The position numbers and the translations under genes are program-made. Below the pieces are notes generated by a model. It worked only from the letters and a program-made list of their open reading frames with translations, was not told the origin of the DNA and did no database searches. This document shows positions 45,235 through 53,231 of a DNA stretch of 64,000 nucleotides, piece after piece. Every line of letters starts with the position of its first letter. The stretch's first letter is position 1. Origin of the DNA: Prevotella sp. (GTDB taxonomy: Bacteria > Bacteroidota > Bacteroidia > Bacteroidales > Bacteroidaceae); NCBI GenBank assembly GCA_017442825.1, contig JAFRYZ010000005.1, forward strand, positions 1-64,000, given 5' to 3'.

Positions 45235-46375
45235 ATTCCAGTAGTAACTCGCGATGATGACCAGGCAGAATGATGTGGTGGTTGCCTATCGGCTCGGTCA
45301 GGAAATAACTCATGCGGCTGGGATTGTTGAAGCGGATGACTTGCTGGGTGCGGCATAGGTCGGGTTCCGACTGGTTGCGAACGAGATAGCCTTCTTCGAT
45401 GAAATGGTGGGAAAGATCTCCTGAAACCTTGAAAATGGTGACGGGTCCTTCTTTCATGTAACCGCGGATGGCTACGCCGATGCCCGACTCGAAATGGGTG
45501 TCGAAATCATAGCGTTCAACCATATTCAAAGGGATGGTGCAATGGGCAAAAAGCATTTCACCGGTTTGTGGGTTGATGCGGGCAGGGTTGGCTTGGAAGC
45601 CGGAAACTCCTGTCAAAGCGCGGACTATCATCATGGACAGCATGGCTGGCACATCGCCCTCGCAGCCGGCAACGATGCCGTCGCTGTTGAGCCGAGCTAA
45701 AGCCAGGCAACCCGTATTGTGGACGGCACTGAGGAGGTCGAAGCAACGGATGGTTAGTCCTTGCAGCTGATGGCGCTCTACCAAGACACGCAATCCTCGT
45801 TCTATCTCTTCTGCTCCAGGAATTCCGTCAGGTACCTGCTGCAAGATATCGAGGAGTTCGCACATGGGGATGTCCTGCAATTCGACACCCAATTTCGACC
45901 GTACTTGTTCGCTATCGTATTCGCTGGAGATGAGCCAGTCTGACGGTTTGCCGATGATGCCCAACTTGCAACCTTGTAAAACCTTGCGGGCACGTCCCAC
46001 CTGTGACAAGATGTCAATTCTGTTTAGGATGTAGTGGTTGTCGCCATGGATGATTTCTCCCTTTAGCCCATGTTGGCGCAGAAAGGAAAGTATCTCCATC
46101 GATGCAGCCAAGGAATTGCTCTTACCCGAAGTCAACAGGTAGAACGGACGTGACGACTGTGCCTGCAGGGTGGGGAGAAGCCTGCGGAACAGGCCTTCTG
46201 TGCCACCTGTACACACATAGATGAGGTCCAGCGCATGTTGTCCGTAGTCACTATAGTCTGCACCTTTCAGCTCGTACGGCATGTTTAGTGTCTGTAGAAA
46301 AGCGGTGGTCGATTGGTTGACTGCCTCTTGGTTTTGGAGTTCTGATGTCAGCGTGTAAATGGCAATGTTTTTCAT
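45221..46375 (-). CDS. L-fucose isomerase-like protein
   Basis: 384 residues. The open frame extends through the tRNA to 46468, but [13 protein letters not shown] at 46375 is the natural start. The protein resembles the fucose/arabinose isomerase-like superfamily found in Bacteroidales ([75 protein letters not shown]). Such enzymes interconvert aldose and ketose sugars using a metal ion; conserved Glu, Asp and His residues are visible but the substrate cannot be told. It lies just downstream of tRNA-Leu on the same strand, beyond the tRNA terminator. Confidence 0.75.
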   Translation of the reverse strand: MKNIAIYTLTSELQNQEAVNQSTTAFLQTLNMPYELKGADYSDYGQHALDLIYVCTGGTEGLFRRLLPTLQAQSSRPFYLLTSGKSNSLAASMEILSFLRQHGLKGEIIHGDNHYILNRIDILSQVGRARKVLQGCKLGIIGKPSDWLISSEYDSEQVRSKLGVELQDIPMCELLDILQQVPDGIPGAEEIERGLRVLVERHQLQGLTIRCFDLLSAVHNTGCLALARLNSDGIVAGCEGDVPAMLSMMIVRALTGVSGFQANPARINPQTGEMLFAHCTIPLNMVERYDFDTHFESGIGVAIRGYMKEGPVTIFKVSGDLSHHFIEEGYLVRNQSEPDLCRTQQVIRFNNPSRMSYFLTEPIGNHHIILPGHHRELLLEFTLC

Positions 46376-46394
46376 GGTGTTATTGCGATGATTG

Positions 46395-46427
46395 GTAAAA
46401 AAATAGGCGAGGATGTTATCCCCGCCT
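46395..46427 (-). terminator. Terminator of tRNA-Leu
   Basis: On the reverse strand AGGCGGGGAT pairs with ATCCTCGCCT (46405-46414 with 46418-46427, one G.U), then ATTTTTTT. It starts 3 nt after the tRNA. Confidence 0.88.
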
Positions 46428-46429
46428 TG

Positions 46430-46511
46430 TACCCAGAGCCGGGGTCGAACCGGCACGGGTTGCCCCACTGGTGTTTGAGACCAGCGCGTCTACCGATTCC
46501 GCCATCTGGGC
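46430..46511 (-). tRNA. tRNA-Leu (anticodon CAA)
   Basis: 82 nt on the reverse strand without encoded CCA. Acceptor stem GCCCAGA/TCTGGGT with G1.U72 as in E. coli tRNA-Leu, D arm GGCGGAATCGGTAGACGC, anticodon stem CTGGT/ACCAG with loop CTCAAAC (anticodon CAA, reads UUG), class II variable arm TGGGGCAACCCG, T arm GCCGGTTCGACCCCGGC. Confidence 0.96.
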
Positions 46512-46581
46512 TTCTAAGCGGGTGCAAAGGTACACTAATTTTCTGAATTGCCAAATATTTTGTTGAAAAAACTATAAAACA

Positions 46582-46613
46582 TTTGTAGGTGTCGCAAGGA
46601 ATATGTACCTTCG
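46582..46613 (+). promoter_or_regulatory. Promoter TTTG-N20-TACCTTCG of manC
   Basis: TTTG (46582-46585) and TACCTTCG (46606-46613), 20-bp spacer, one mismatch in the -7 element. Start near 46620 excludes the upstream ATG at 46603 and supports 46624 or 46633 as manC start. Confidence 0.7.
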
Positions 46614-46632
46614 TCGGCGAAAAATGCAATCT

Positions 46633-47724
46633 ATGACTACGGAAAACAAAAATTATTGTGTGATGCTTGCTGGCGGAATGGGACGCAGACTGTGGCCTGT
46701 GAGCCGCGAACGGTTACCCAAACAGTTTATTGACTTCTTCGGTGTGGGGCGTACGCAGTTGCAACAGACCTTCGACCGCTTTGCACGGCTGTTGCCGGCA
46801 AACCATATCTTTGTCAGTACTAACGAGGACTATGCTGCATTGATTCGCGAACAACTGCCCGAACTGCCGGAACAGAACGTATTGCTGGAACCGATCTTCA
46901 GGAATACGGCTCCGAGTGTGGCATGGGCGTGCTACCGTATTTCGCATTTGTGTGCCGACGCCCGCATCATCGTGACACCATCGGACCATGCTGTGGTAAA
47001 CGAGGATGCTTTTGCTGAGGACGTGGAACGGGGGTTCGACTTCGTGTCGGGTCGTGACGGAATGTTGACACTGGGTGTGAAACCGACACGACCGGAACCT
47101 GGCTATGGTTATGTGCAGTTGGGCGAGGAGGTGCAACATGGTGAGGTGTTCCGCATCAAATCGTTTACGGAAAAACCCGAACGTGAGTTTGCACGGCTGT
47201 TCATGGAGAGCGGTGAGTTCTATTGGAACACGGGCATCTTCTTCTTTAACGTAACTTATATGATCAAGAGTCTGAAGGAGTTGTTGCCCGACGTGATGCG
47301 GCGTATCGACTACGAGGGTGCCGACGTGTCGTGGGAGGAAGAGCTGGAATATGTGCGCAAGAATTTTCCGCGCTATCCCAACCTCTCGATAGACCACGGT
47401 ATATTAGAACGCTTGCAGGATGTATATGTGATGCGGGGTGATTTTGGATGGGCCGACCTTGGCACGTGGCATTCGGCATTTGAGGCGATAAGCACGAGTG
47501 CCGACGACAATGTGGTGATAGACTCGGAGGTGATGATTGAGGAAAGCAAGGGCAACATCATCAAGATACCGCACGACCACCTTGCCGTCATCAACGGACT
47601 GGAGGGTTATATCGTGGCAGAGCAGGGTAATGTGCTGTTTATCTGTAAAAAGGAAGATTCATCGGCATTGGTACGAAAGTATATCAATGAGGTGAAACTG
47701 AAATATGGAGAGGGGTTTGTTTAG
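46633..47724 (+). CDS. manC: Mannose-1-phosphate guanylyltransferase
   Basis: 363 residues starting MTTENKNYCVMLAGG; ATG at 46624 would add three residues. Makes GDP-mannose from GTP and mannose-1-phosphate for capsule, glycan or fucose synthesis. The nucleotidyltransferase signature LAGGMGRRLWPVSRERLPKQF lies at residues 11-31; further conserved parts are FRNTAPSVAWA, TPSDHAV, GYGYVQLG, FTEKP and NTGIFFFN. The C-terminal phosphomannose isomerase domain of long ManC proteins is absent, so this is the monofunctional form. Its stop codon is followed within 5 bp by the GGTCTAAGG repeat. Confidence 0.93.
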   Translation: MTTENKNYCVMLAGGMGRRLWPVSRERLPKQFIDFFGVGRTQLQQTFDRFARLLPANHIFVSTNEDYAALIREQLPELPEQNVLLEPIFRNTAPSVAWACYRISHLCADARIIVTPSDHAVVNEDAFAEDVERGFDFVSGRDGMLTLGVKPTRPEPGYGYVQLGEEVQHGEVFRIKSFTEKPEREFARLFMESGEFYWNTGIFFFNVTYMIKSLKELLPDVMRRIDYEGADVSWEEELEYVRKNFPRYPNLSIDHGILERLQDVYVMRGDFGWADLGTWHSAFEAISTSADDNVVIDSEVMIEESKGNIIKIPHDHLAVINGLEGYIVAEQGNVLFICKKEDSSALVRKYINEVKLKYGEGFV

Positions 47725-47835
47725 ATAAGGGTCTAAGGTCTAAGGTCAAAGGTCAAAGGACTAATCGCGAAGCGCTTTTACCAAGCGAAGCGACTAAAAG
47801 AAAGGTCAAAGGTCGAAGGACTAAGGTCAAAGGTA
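47725..47835. repeat. GGTCTAAGGTCAAAGG repeats between manC and nadD
   Basis: Units GGTCTAA, GGTCAAA and GGACTAA alternate over about 110 bp between two convergent genes. In the middle (about 47761-47800) lies a different short repeat with GCGAAGCG twice around TTTTACCAA. The last copies touch the nadD stop codon. Confidence 0.85.
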
Positions 47836-48396
47836 GAGTTTTTCCTTTATGATGGTACGGTAAACGCGTGGTGGCACGAGGTGACGGAAGGGTTGCCCCG
47901 TGGCAATGCGTTGACGGATGTCGGTACTGCTGATGTCGAGCAGGTCGGCATGGAGACATTGTACGTTAGGGGGTAGCGTGGAGGCGTCTATAGGGTCGTC
48001 GCGACGCGGATAGACGGCAATAGGGTAGTGGTCGAGGATGTCGTTGGCATGATACCAACGGCTGAAACTCGTCCAGTTGTCGCCACCAATGAGGAGCATG
48101 AACTCTTTGTCGGGGTGGGTGGCGGAGAGCTGCTGTAGCGTGTTCCACATGTAAGAGGGCTTAGGAAGGTGGAACTCCACATCGCAGGCACTCATCTGCG
48201 GTTCGTCTTGCAGGGCTTGTTGGACAAGTTGAAGACGCTTGTCGTCGTCGAGAAGGCTGTCGTTGACCTTGAACGGATTCTGCGGGGAGACGACAAACCA
48301 TACTTCGTCCAGCCCGACAGTCTGGAGAAACTGCCGTGCCAAGGCGATATGCCCGTTGTGGATGGGGTTGAAGGAGCCGCCGTAGATGCCGATCAT
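47827..48396 (-). CDS. nadD: Nicotinate-nucleotide adenylyltransferase
   Basis: 189 residues starting MIGIYGGSFNPIHNGH; the open frame to 48594 runs through the intergenic repeat and is not coding there. It transfers AMP to nicotinate mononucleotide in NAD synthesis. Visible motifs are GGSFNPIHNGH (ATP binding, residues 6-16), FVVSPQNPFK, LLIGGDNWTSFSRWY and ISSTDIRQRIATGQ (the ISSTxIR motif). It follows gmk and yicC on the same strand in an order common to Bacteroidales, with repeat sequence in the gap to gmk. Confidence 0.95.
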   Translation of the reverse strand: MIGIYGGSFNPIHNGHIALARQFLQTVGLDEVWFVVSPQNPFKVNDSLLDDDKRLQLVQQALQDEPQMSACDVEFHLPKPSYMWNTLQQLSATHPDKEFMLLIGGDNWTSFSRWYHANDILDHYPIAVYPRRDDPIDASTLPPNVQCLHADLLDISSTDIRQRIATGQPFRHLVPPRVYRTIIKEKLYL

Positions 48397-48440
48397 CGTT
48401 TTTATGGTCAAAGGTCTAAAGTCAAAGGTCAAAGGTCTAA
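48397..48440. repeat. GGTCAAAGGTCTAA repeat between gmk and nadD
   Basis: About 30 bp of the repeat fill the gap; on the reverse strand the gmk stop TAG is part of CCTTAGACC, i.e. the repeat supplies the stop codon. Confidence 0.8.
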
Positions 48441-49012
48441 GGTTGCAGGAAGGCTGTGATGAGCTGCAGGGTCTCGGCTTTGGCTGTGTCGAGATCGTCG
48501 TTGACAACGATATGGTCGAACTGTGGGGCAAAGGAGAGTTCGTAGGAGGCTTTTGCCAGACGGTCGTGGATGGCTTCGGGACTGTCGGTTGCACGGCTTT
48601 CGAGTCGGTGGCGCAGTTCTTCCACCGAGGGCGGCTGGATGAAGATACTCATTGCCTCGTCGCCATAATACTGTTTGATATTGATTCCCCCTTTGACATC
48701 GACATCGAAGACGACATTTTGCCCTGCTTCGCGCTGGCGTTCCACCTGTTCTTTCAAGGTGCCGTAGAATCGGTTTTCATAGACTTCCTCATATTCAAGG
48801 AAGGCATCGGCAGCAATATTCTCACGGAAGGCTTCTGCCGTGATGAAGAAGTATTCCACACCGTCTTGCTCGGTGCCGCGGGGTGGACGACTAGTGCAAC
48901 TGATGGAGAAATGAAGGTGCAGCTCGGGATGTTGCTGCATGAGCCAACTGATGATAGTGGACTTTCCGCTACCAGATGGGGCTGAGAAGATGAGGAGTTT
49001 GCCTTTTTTCAT
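48437..49012 (-). CDS. gmk: Guanylate kinase
   Basis: 191 residues. Phosphorylates GMP to GDP with ATP. P-loop SAPSGSGKST at about 10-19; the GMP-binding region includes SCTSRPPRGTEQDGVEYFF and DAFLEYEEVYENRFYGT; DVDVKGG and RLESRATDSPE complete the family pattern. Length is standard. It lies between yicC and nadD. Its last residues ITAFLQP end exactly where the dispersed GGTC repeat begins, so the present C terminus may have been trimmed or set by repeat insertion. Confidence 0.96.
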   Translation of the reverse strand: MKKGKLLIFSAPSGSGKSTIISWLMQQHPELHLHFSISCTSRPPRGTEQDGVEYFFITAEAFRENIAADAFLEYEEVYENRFYGTLKEQVERQREAGQNVVFDVDVKGGINIKQYYGDEAMSIFIQPPSVEELRHRLESRATDSPEAIHDRLAKASYELSFAPQFDHIVVNDDLDTAKAETLQLITAFLQP

Positions 49013-49019
49013 GGGTTGT

Positions 49020-49084
49020 GGGTTTATGATCTAAGGTCAAAAAGCCTGAGGCCTAAGGTCTTCTATTTTTCAATATTCTATAGG
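49020..49084. repeat. Degenerate GGTCTAAGG repeat between yicC and gmk
   Basis: ATCTAAGGTCAAAAAGCCTG and GGCCTAAGGTC units, then an AT-rich piece with CTATAGGTTATAGGG resembling the repeat type at 33.0 kb. No gene. Confidence 0.7.
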
Positions 49085-49960
49085 TTATAGGGCGTTGAGT
49101 ACTTGTTCTTTGATTTGCTCCAGTTCGTCTTTCATTTTGACGACGATGTTTTGCATCTCTGCCAAGTTGCTCTTGGAACCCGTTGTATTGATCTCGCGTC
49201 CCATCTCTTGTGCGATGAAACCGAGCTTTTTGCCCTGTGAATGTCCTTCTTCCATGGTTTCACGGAAATATTTCAGGTGGTTGGTGAGCCTTTGTTTTTC
49301 TTCACTGATATCTAGTTTCTCGATATAGTAAATCAACTCTTGTTCCAGCCTGTTCTTGTCGTATTCCACTTCGGGGATGGCTTTCAGACCTTCCACGATG
49401 CGGGCTTTGATTTTTTCTACACGGAGTTTCTCGTAGGGCTCGATGCTGTCGAGAAGGGCTGCGATGTTGTCGATTTTCTCTGTGAACATCTTTTGCAGGG
49501 CTGCTCCTTCCTGAATGCGGAATTCTTGCAACTGTGCCAGTGCCAACAGTACGGCTTTGCGGGCAGCTTCCCATTCTTCATTGCTGAGTACTTCCATTTC
49601 GGTGCGTGTAGTGACATCGGGCAAACGAAGGAGGGTGGCATACCAGTCTTCGGGTTCGGGGATGCCCGTCTTGCTGGAGATGTCCTTCAGCTGATGGTAG
49701 TAGTTTTCTACCAAAGCACTATTGATGGGGGTGGCATCGGCACCAGCTTCTTTCTCTATCCAAATAGCGAAATCAACCTTACCGCGCTCCAGCGACTTGG
49801 CAATCAGTTGGCGCAGCTCCATTTCCTTTTCGCGATAGAGGGGGGCTATGCGCGTCTGGATGTCTAACTGCTTACTGTTCAGCGATTTGACTTCTGCTGT
49901 TATCTTCTTCTCTTGGAAGGTTACCACGGCTTTTCCGTAGCCTGTCATGGATTGTATCAT
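49085..49960 (-). CDS. yicC: YicC-family endoribonuclease
   Basis: 291 residues starting MIQSMTGYGKAVV, the characteristic YicC start; the frame upstream to 50056 is not needed. YicC_N (about 1-155, VKSLNSKQLDIQTRIAP, LERGKVDFAIWIEKE) and the DUF1732 C-terminal domain (about 205-291, EVEYDKNRLEQELIYYIEKLDISEE, GKKLGFIAQEMGREINTTGSKS) are both complete. The family includes RNases that take part in RNA turnover. A -7 element TACTTTTG (49983-49990, reverse) lies upstream, back to back with the tsaB promoter. Confidence 0.93.
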   Translation of the reverse strand: MIQSMTGYGKAVVTFQEKKITAEVKSLNSKQLDIQTRIAPLYREKEMELRQLIAKSLERGKVDFAIWIEKEAGADATPINSALVENYYHQLKDISSKTGIPEPEDWYATLLRLPDVTTRTEMEVLSNEEWEAARKAVLLALAQLQEFRIQEGAALQKMFTEKIDNIAALLDSIEPYEKLRVEKIKARIVEGLKAIPEVEYDKNRLEQELIYYIEKLDISEEKQRLTNHLKYFRETMEEGHSQGKKLGFIAQEMGREINTTGSKSNLAEMQNIVVKMKDELEQIKEQVLNAL

Positions 49961-49982
49961 GGTCTTTTCAGTTAATTTTCTG

Positions 49983-50021
49983 CAAAAGTAATCATTTTGA
50001 ATGAGAAATGTGCTACCTTTG
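49983..50021. promoter_or_regulatory. Divergent -7 elements for yicC and tsaB
   Basis: TACTTTTG on the reverse strand (49983-49990) for yicC and TACCTTTG on the forward strand (50014-50021) for tsaB. The -33 elements are weak (a forward TTTG at 49996-49999 is only 14 bp away). Confidence 0.55.
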
Positions 50022-50038
50022 TAGCCAAAATAAAAGAA

Positions 50039-50746
50039 ATGTCTTGTATATTGCATATTGAGACCACTACTGACGTGTGCTCAGTGGCGGTGAGTCAGGA
50101 TGGAATGTGCCTCTTTCAGCAGGAAGACCATGGCGGTCCTAACCATGCTGTTAAGCTGGGGTCTTTTGTTGACGAAGCCTTGGCATTTGTTGAGCAGAGA
50201 GACATACCGCTCGATGCGGTAGCGGTAAGCAGTGGTCCGGGCTCTTATACAGGATTGCGCATCGGGGTATCGATGGCTAAGGGCGTGTGTTATGGACGGG
50301 GAGTGAAGCTGATAGCTGTCCCCACGTTGGCATTGTTATGTGTGCCCGTGCTTCTCGGTCATGCTGACGAACTGGAGGAAAACGCATTGCTTTGTCCGAT
50401 GCTCGATGCAAGGCGCATGGAGGTCTATGCGCAACTCTTCGACCGTTCGCTGAAGGAAGTTCGCCCCATACAGGCTGATGTGGTTGATGCTGAAACCTAT
50501 CGGGAATACCTCGACCGCGGACCGGTGTATTTCTTCGGTAACGGAGCTGCAAAGTGTATGGAGCAGATTGCTCATCCGAATGCCCACCTGATTGCCGACA
50601 TTGAGCCGCTGGCACGGAATATGATGCCGCTGGCAGAGCAGCGTCTGGCAAAGGAGCAGTTTGAGGATGTGGCATATTTCGTGCCTTTCTACTTGAAAGA
50701 CTTCGTCGCTAAGGCACCAAAAGACTTGTTGGGAACAGCGAAGTAA
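50039..50746 (+). CDS. tsaB: tRNA threonylcarbamoyladenosine biosynthesis protein TsaB
   Basis: 235 residues starting MSCILHIETTT; the upstream ATG at 49997 lies before the -7 element and is rejected. TsaB partners TsaD in making t6A37 of tRNAs that read ANN codons. The ASKHA-type signature is visible (LHIETTTDVCSVAV, HAVKLGSFVDEAL, VAVSSGPGSYTGLRIGVSMAKG). It begins a long cotranscribed set with DUF4290, murA, rimM, dxr, rseP and a capA-like gene. Confidence 0.94.
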   Translation: MSCILHIETTTDVCSVAVSQDGMCLFQQEDHGGPNHAVKLGSFVDEALAFVEQRDIPLDAVAVSSGPGSYTGLRIGVSMAKGVCYGRGVKLIAVPTLALLCVPVLLGHADELEENALLCPMLDARRMEVYAQLFDRSLKEVRPIQADVVDAETYREYLDRGPVYFFGNGAAKCMEQIAHPNAHLIADIEPLARNMMPLAEQRLAKEQFEDVAYFVPFYLKDFVAKAPKDLLGTAK

Positions 50747-50748
50747 AA

Positions 50749-51402
50749 GTGTCTGTAGGAAAGAGAAAAGAAGAAACAAAGAATCATCATAATACGAAAA
50801 AAGTGAATATAGAAGGATTAGACTACAACACACAACGCGAGAAGCTGGTGCTGCCAGAGTATGGACGTGAAGTGCAGAAAATGGTTGACCATGCCGTTGC
50901 TATTCCTGACAAGGAAGAACGTCAGCGTTGTGCAGAGACGATTATCGGAATTATGGACAGAATGTTCCCGCAGAACCATGAAGGGGCTGACTACAAGCAG
51001 AAACTGTGGGACCATCTGGCATTGATGAGCAACTTCAAACTTGATATTGATTATCCATACGACGTGACGCAAGCATTGAAGATTGCCAGTAAGCCGGAAC
51101 CGATGAAGTACCCGATGACCCATATTCCCGTGCGCCACTACGGAAAAATGCTGTTTGAGGCTTTTGAACAGTTGAAGACCATGTCGGAGGGACCTGAACG
51201 CGACGAATTGGCACGTATCACCGCCAACCAGATGAAACGGTCGCTGTTGCAGTGGAGTCATGGTTCGGCTGACGACGAGAAGGTCATCTCCGACCTTGCC
51301 CGCTTCACCGATGGTAAGATTCAGTTGGATCCTGCTACGTTTAAGTTTGCTAAAATCAACGAGCGTGAACTCAACGAGACGCGCAAGAAGAGAAGGGGAT
51401 AG
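50749..51402 (+). CDS. DUF4290-family protein
   Basis: 217 residues from GTG at 50749, 3 nt after tsaB; a second GTG at 50803 would give VNIEGLDYNTQREKL, closer to where homologues usually begin, so the true start is uncertain. The conserved core (DYNTQREKLVLPEYGREVQKMVDHA, RMFPQNHEGADYKQKLWDHLALMSNF, YPMTHIPVRHYGKMLFEAF) is typical of the Bacteroidota DUF4290 family. It is all-helical and cytoplasmic, and its function is unknown. It is usually found just before murA, as here. Confidence 0.85.
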   Translation: MSVGKRKEETKNHHNTKKVNIEGLDYNTQREKLVLPEYGREVQKMVDHAVAIPDKEERQRCAETIIGIMDRMFPQNHEGADYKQKLWDHLALMSNFKLDIDYPYDVTQALKIASKPEPMKYPMTHIPVRHYGKMLFEAFEQLKTMSEGPERDELARITANQMKRSLLQWSHGSADDEKVISDLARFTDGKIQLDPATFKFAKINERELNETRKKRRG

Positions 51403-51405
51403 AAA

Positions 51406-52716
51406 GTGGAGTCGTTTATCATTGAGGGCGGTCATCCGCTACAAGGTACTATTACGCCGCAGGGAGCCAAGAACGAGGCTTTGGAAGTTATCTGTGCCAC
51501 GTTGCTGACCAGCGACCCTGTGCGCATCAAGAATATTCCCGATATCCTGGATGTCAACAACCTGATTAAGTTGTTGCAGGACATGGGTGTGAAAGTGCAG
51601 AAGAACGGGCACGGAGACTACACGTTCCAAGCTGACGAATTGAATCTGGACTACTTGAGCAGTGATGAGTTTGTCAGGAATTGTTCATCGCTTCGTGGCA
51701 GTGTGCTGACCATCGGTCCGCTCTTGGGACGATTTGGAATGGCTACCGTTGCTAAACCAGGTGGTGACAAGATTGGACGCCGCCGACTGGATACGCACTT
51801 CCTCGGATTCAAATATCTTGGTGCCAAGTTTGATCATATTGAAGATCGTAATGTTTATGAGATACACGCCAAGAAGTTGAAAGGCGCATACATGCTTCTC
51901 GATGAAGCATCGGTGACGGGTACTGCCAATATCATTATGGCGGCAGTGTTGGCGAAAGGGACGACAACGGTGTATAATGCAGCTTGCGAACCTTATATCC
52001 AGCAACTGTGCCATCTACTGAACCGCATGGGTGCTCAGATAAGCGGTATTGCTTCCAATCTGTTGACGATTGTAGGAGTTGATGCCTTGCATGGGGCAGA
52101 ACATACGGTGTTGCCCGATATGATAGAAGTGGGATCGTTCATCGGCATGGCTGCTATGATAGGCGACGGCATTCGCATCAAAGATGTGTCGGTGAAGGAC
52201 TTAGGAATCATTCCTGATGCTTTCCGACGGCTGGGGGTGAAGGTGAAAGTTGAGGGTGACGATTTGTTTATTCCGAAACAGGCTCACTATGCCGTTGATT
52301 CCTTTATCGATGGGACAATCATGACGCTTGCCGATGCTCCATGGCCGGGATTGACACCCGACTTGATTTCTGTGCTCATCGTTGTAGCAACGCAGGCTCG
52401 TGGCAGTGTACTCTTCCATCAAAAGATGTTTGAGAGCCGCTTGTTCTTTACCGACAAGTTGATTGATATGGGTGCGCAGATTACACTTTGTGACCCTCAC
52501 CGCGCAGTCGTTGTCGGTCATGACCGTAAGATAACCTTGCGTGCAGGACGCATGACCAGTCCTGATATTCGAGCTGGAATAGCCTTGTTGATAGCTGCTC
52601 TCAGTGCCAAGGGAACGAGCCGTATCGCTAATATTGCACAGATAGACCGTGGATATGAAGATATAGAAGGTCGTCTGAATGCTCTGGGAGCAAGAATTAC
52701 GCGTGTGGATGATTAA
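51406..52716 (+). CDS. murA: UDP-N-acetylglucosamine 1-carboxyvinyltransferase, Cys-to-Asp form
   Basis: 436 residues from GTG at 51406. Catalyses the first committed step of peptidoglycan synthesis, adding enolpyruvate from PEP to UDP-GlcNAc. Lys22-Asn23 in GAKNEAL and the inside-out alpha/beta barrel pattern are conserved. The flexible-loop residue that is Cys115 in E. coli (GGCTIGARPVD) is Asp121 here (KPGGDKIGRRRLD). Asp at this place keeps activity but prevents covalent fosfomycin attack, as known from Mycobacterium and Chlamydia enzymes. It starts 4 nt after the DUF4290 gene. Confidence 0.95.
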   Translation: MESFIIEGGHPLQGTITPQGAKNEALEVICATLLTSDPVRIKNIPDILDVNNLIKLLQDMGVKVQKNGHGDYTFQADELNLDYLSSDEFVRNCSSLRGSVLTIGPLLGRFGMATVAKPGGDKIGRRRLDTHFLGFKYLGAKFDHIEDRNVYEIHAKKLKGAYMLLDEASVTGTANIIMAAVLAKGTTTVYNAACEPYIQQLCHLLNRMGAQISGIASNLLTIVGVDALHGAEHTVLPDMIEVGSFIGMAAMIGDGIRIKDVSVKDLGIIPDAFRRLGVKVKVEGDDLFIPKQAHYAVDSFIDGTIMTLADAPWPGLTPDLISVLIVVATQARGSVLFHQKMFESRLFFTDKLIDMGAQITLCDPHRAVVVGHDRKITLRAGRMTSPDIRAGIALLIAALSAKGTSRIANIAQIDRGYEDIEGRLNALGARITRVDD

Positions 52717-52718
52717 CT

Positions 52719-53231
52719 ATGATAAAGCAGGAAGAAGTCTATAAGATTGGTCGCATCGGGAAACCACACGGTGTGAAAGGTGAGGTAAACCTGATGTTTA
52801 CGGATGATGTCTTCGACAGGGTAGATGCTGAATATCTCGTGTTGATGGTCGATGGCATTCTTGTACCCTTCTTCATGGAGGAATATCGTTTTCGCGGTGA
52901 CGAGACGGCTTTGGTTAGGTTTTGTGACATTGACACACAGGATAGGGCTCGTGAACTGACAGGTTGCGACGTCTATTTCCCCCATCGTCTTGCCGACCAT
53001 AGTGAGGATGATTTGTCATGGGCTGCCATCATCGGTTTTCATATTGTGGACAATGGTACGCAACAGACGATAGGCGCAATTACAGAGGTTGACGACAGTA
53101 CGGAGAACGTCCTTTTTGTTGTTGACGCACATAATGAAGAACTGCTGATTCCCGCATCTGAAGAACTGATTACAGGTGTTGATTACGATAGCAGAACCAT
53201 ACAAATGAACATTCCTGAAGGATTGATATGA
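52719..53231 (+). CDS. rimM: 16S rRNA processing protein RimM
   Basis: 170 residues. Assists maturation of the 30S head by binding ribosomal protein S19. N-terminal barrel with VYKIGRIGKPHGVKGEVNLMF (7-27), the usual RimM start; the C-terminal PRC-like barrel has TIGAITEVDDSTENVLFVV and ELLIPASEELI. It starts 3 nt after murA and its end overlaps dxr by 4 bp (ATGA). Confidence 0.94.
   Translation: MIKQEEVYKIGRIGKPHGVKGEVNLMFTDDVFDRVDAEYLVLMVDGILVPFFMEEYRFRGDETALVRFCDIDTQDRARELTGCDVYFPHRLADHSEDDLSWAAIIGFHIVDNGTQQTIGAITEVDDSTENVLFVVDAHNEELLIPASEELITGVDYDSRTIQMNIPEGLI

Noticed and set aside
46430..46511. tRNA-Leu as attachment site of the restriction island
   Set aside because: A complete isomerase-like gene lies between them and no direct repeat of the tRNA end was seen at the island edge.
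47827..48594. Longer NadD starting at 48594
   Set aside because: The added part is translated intergenic repeat and gmk antisense; the standard start MIGIYGGSFNP is at 48396.
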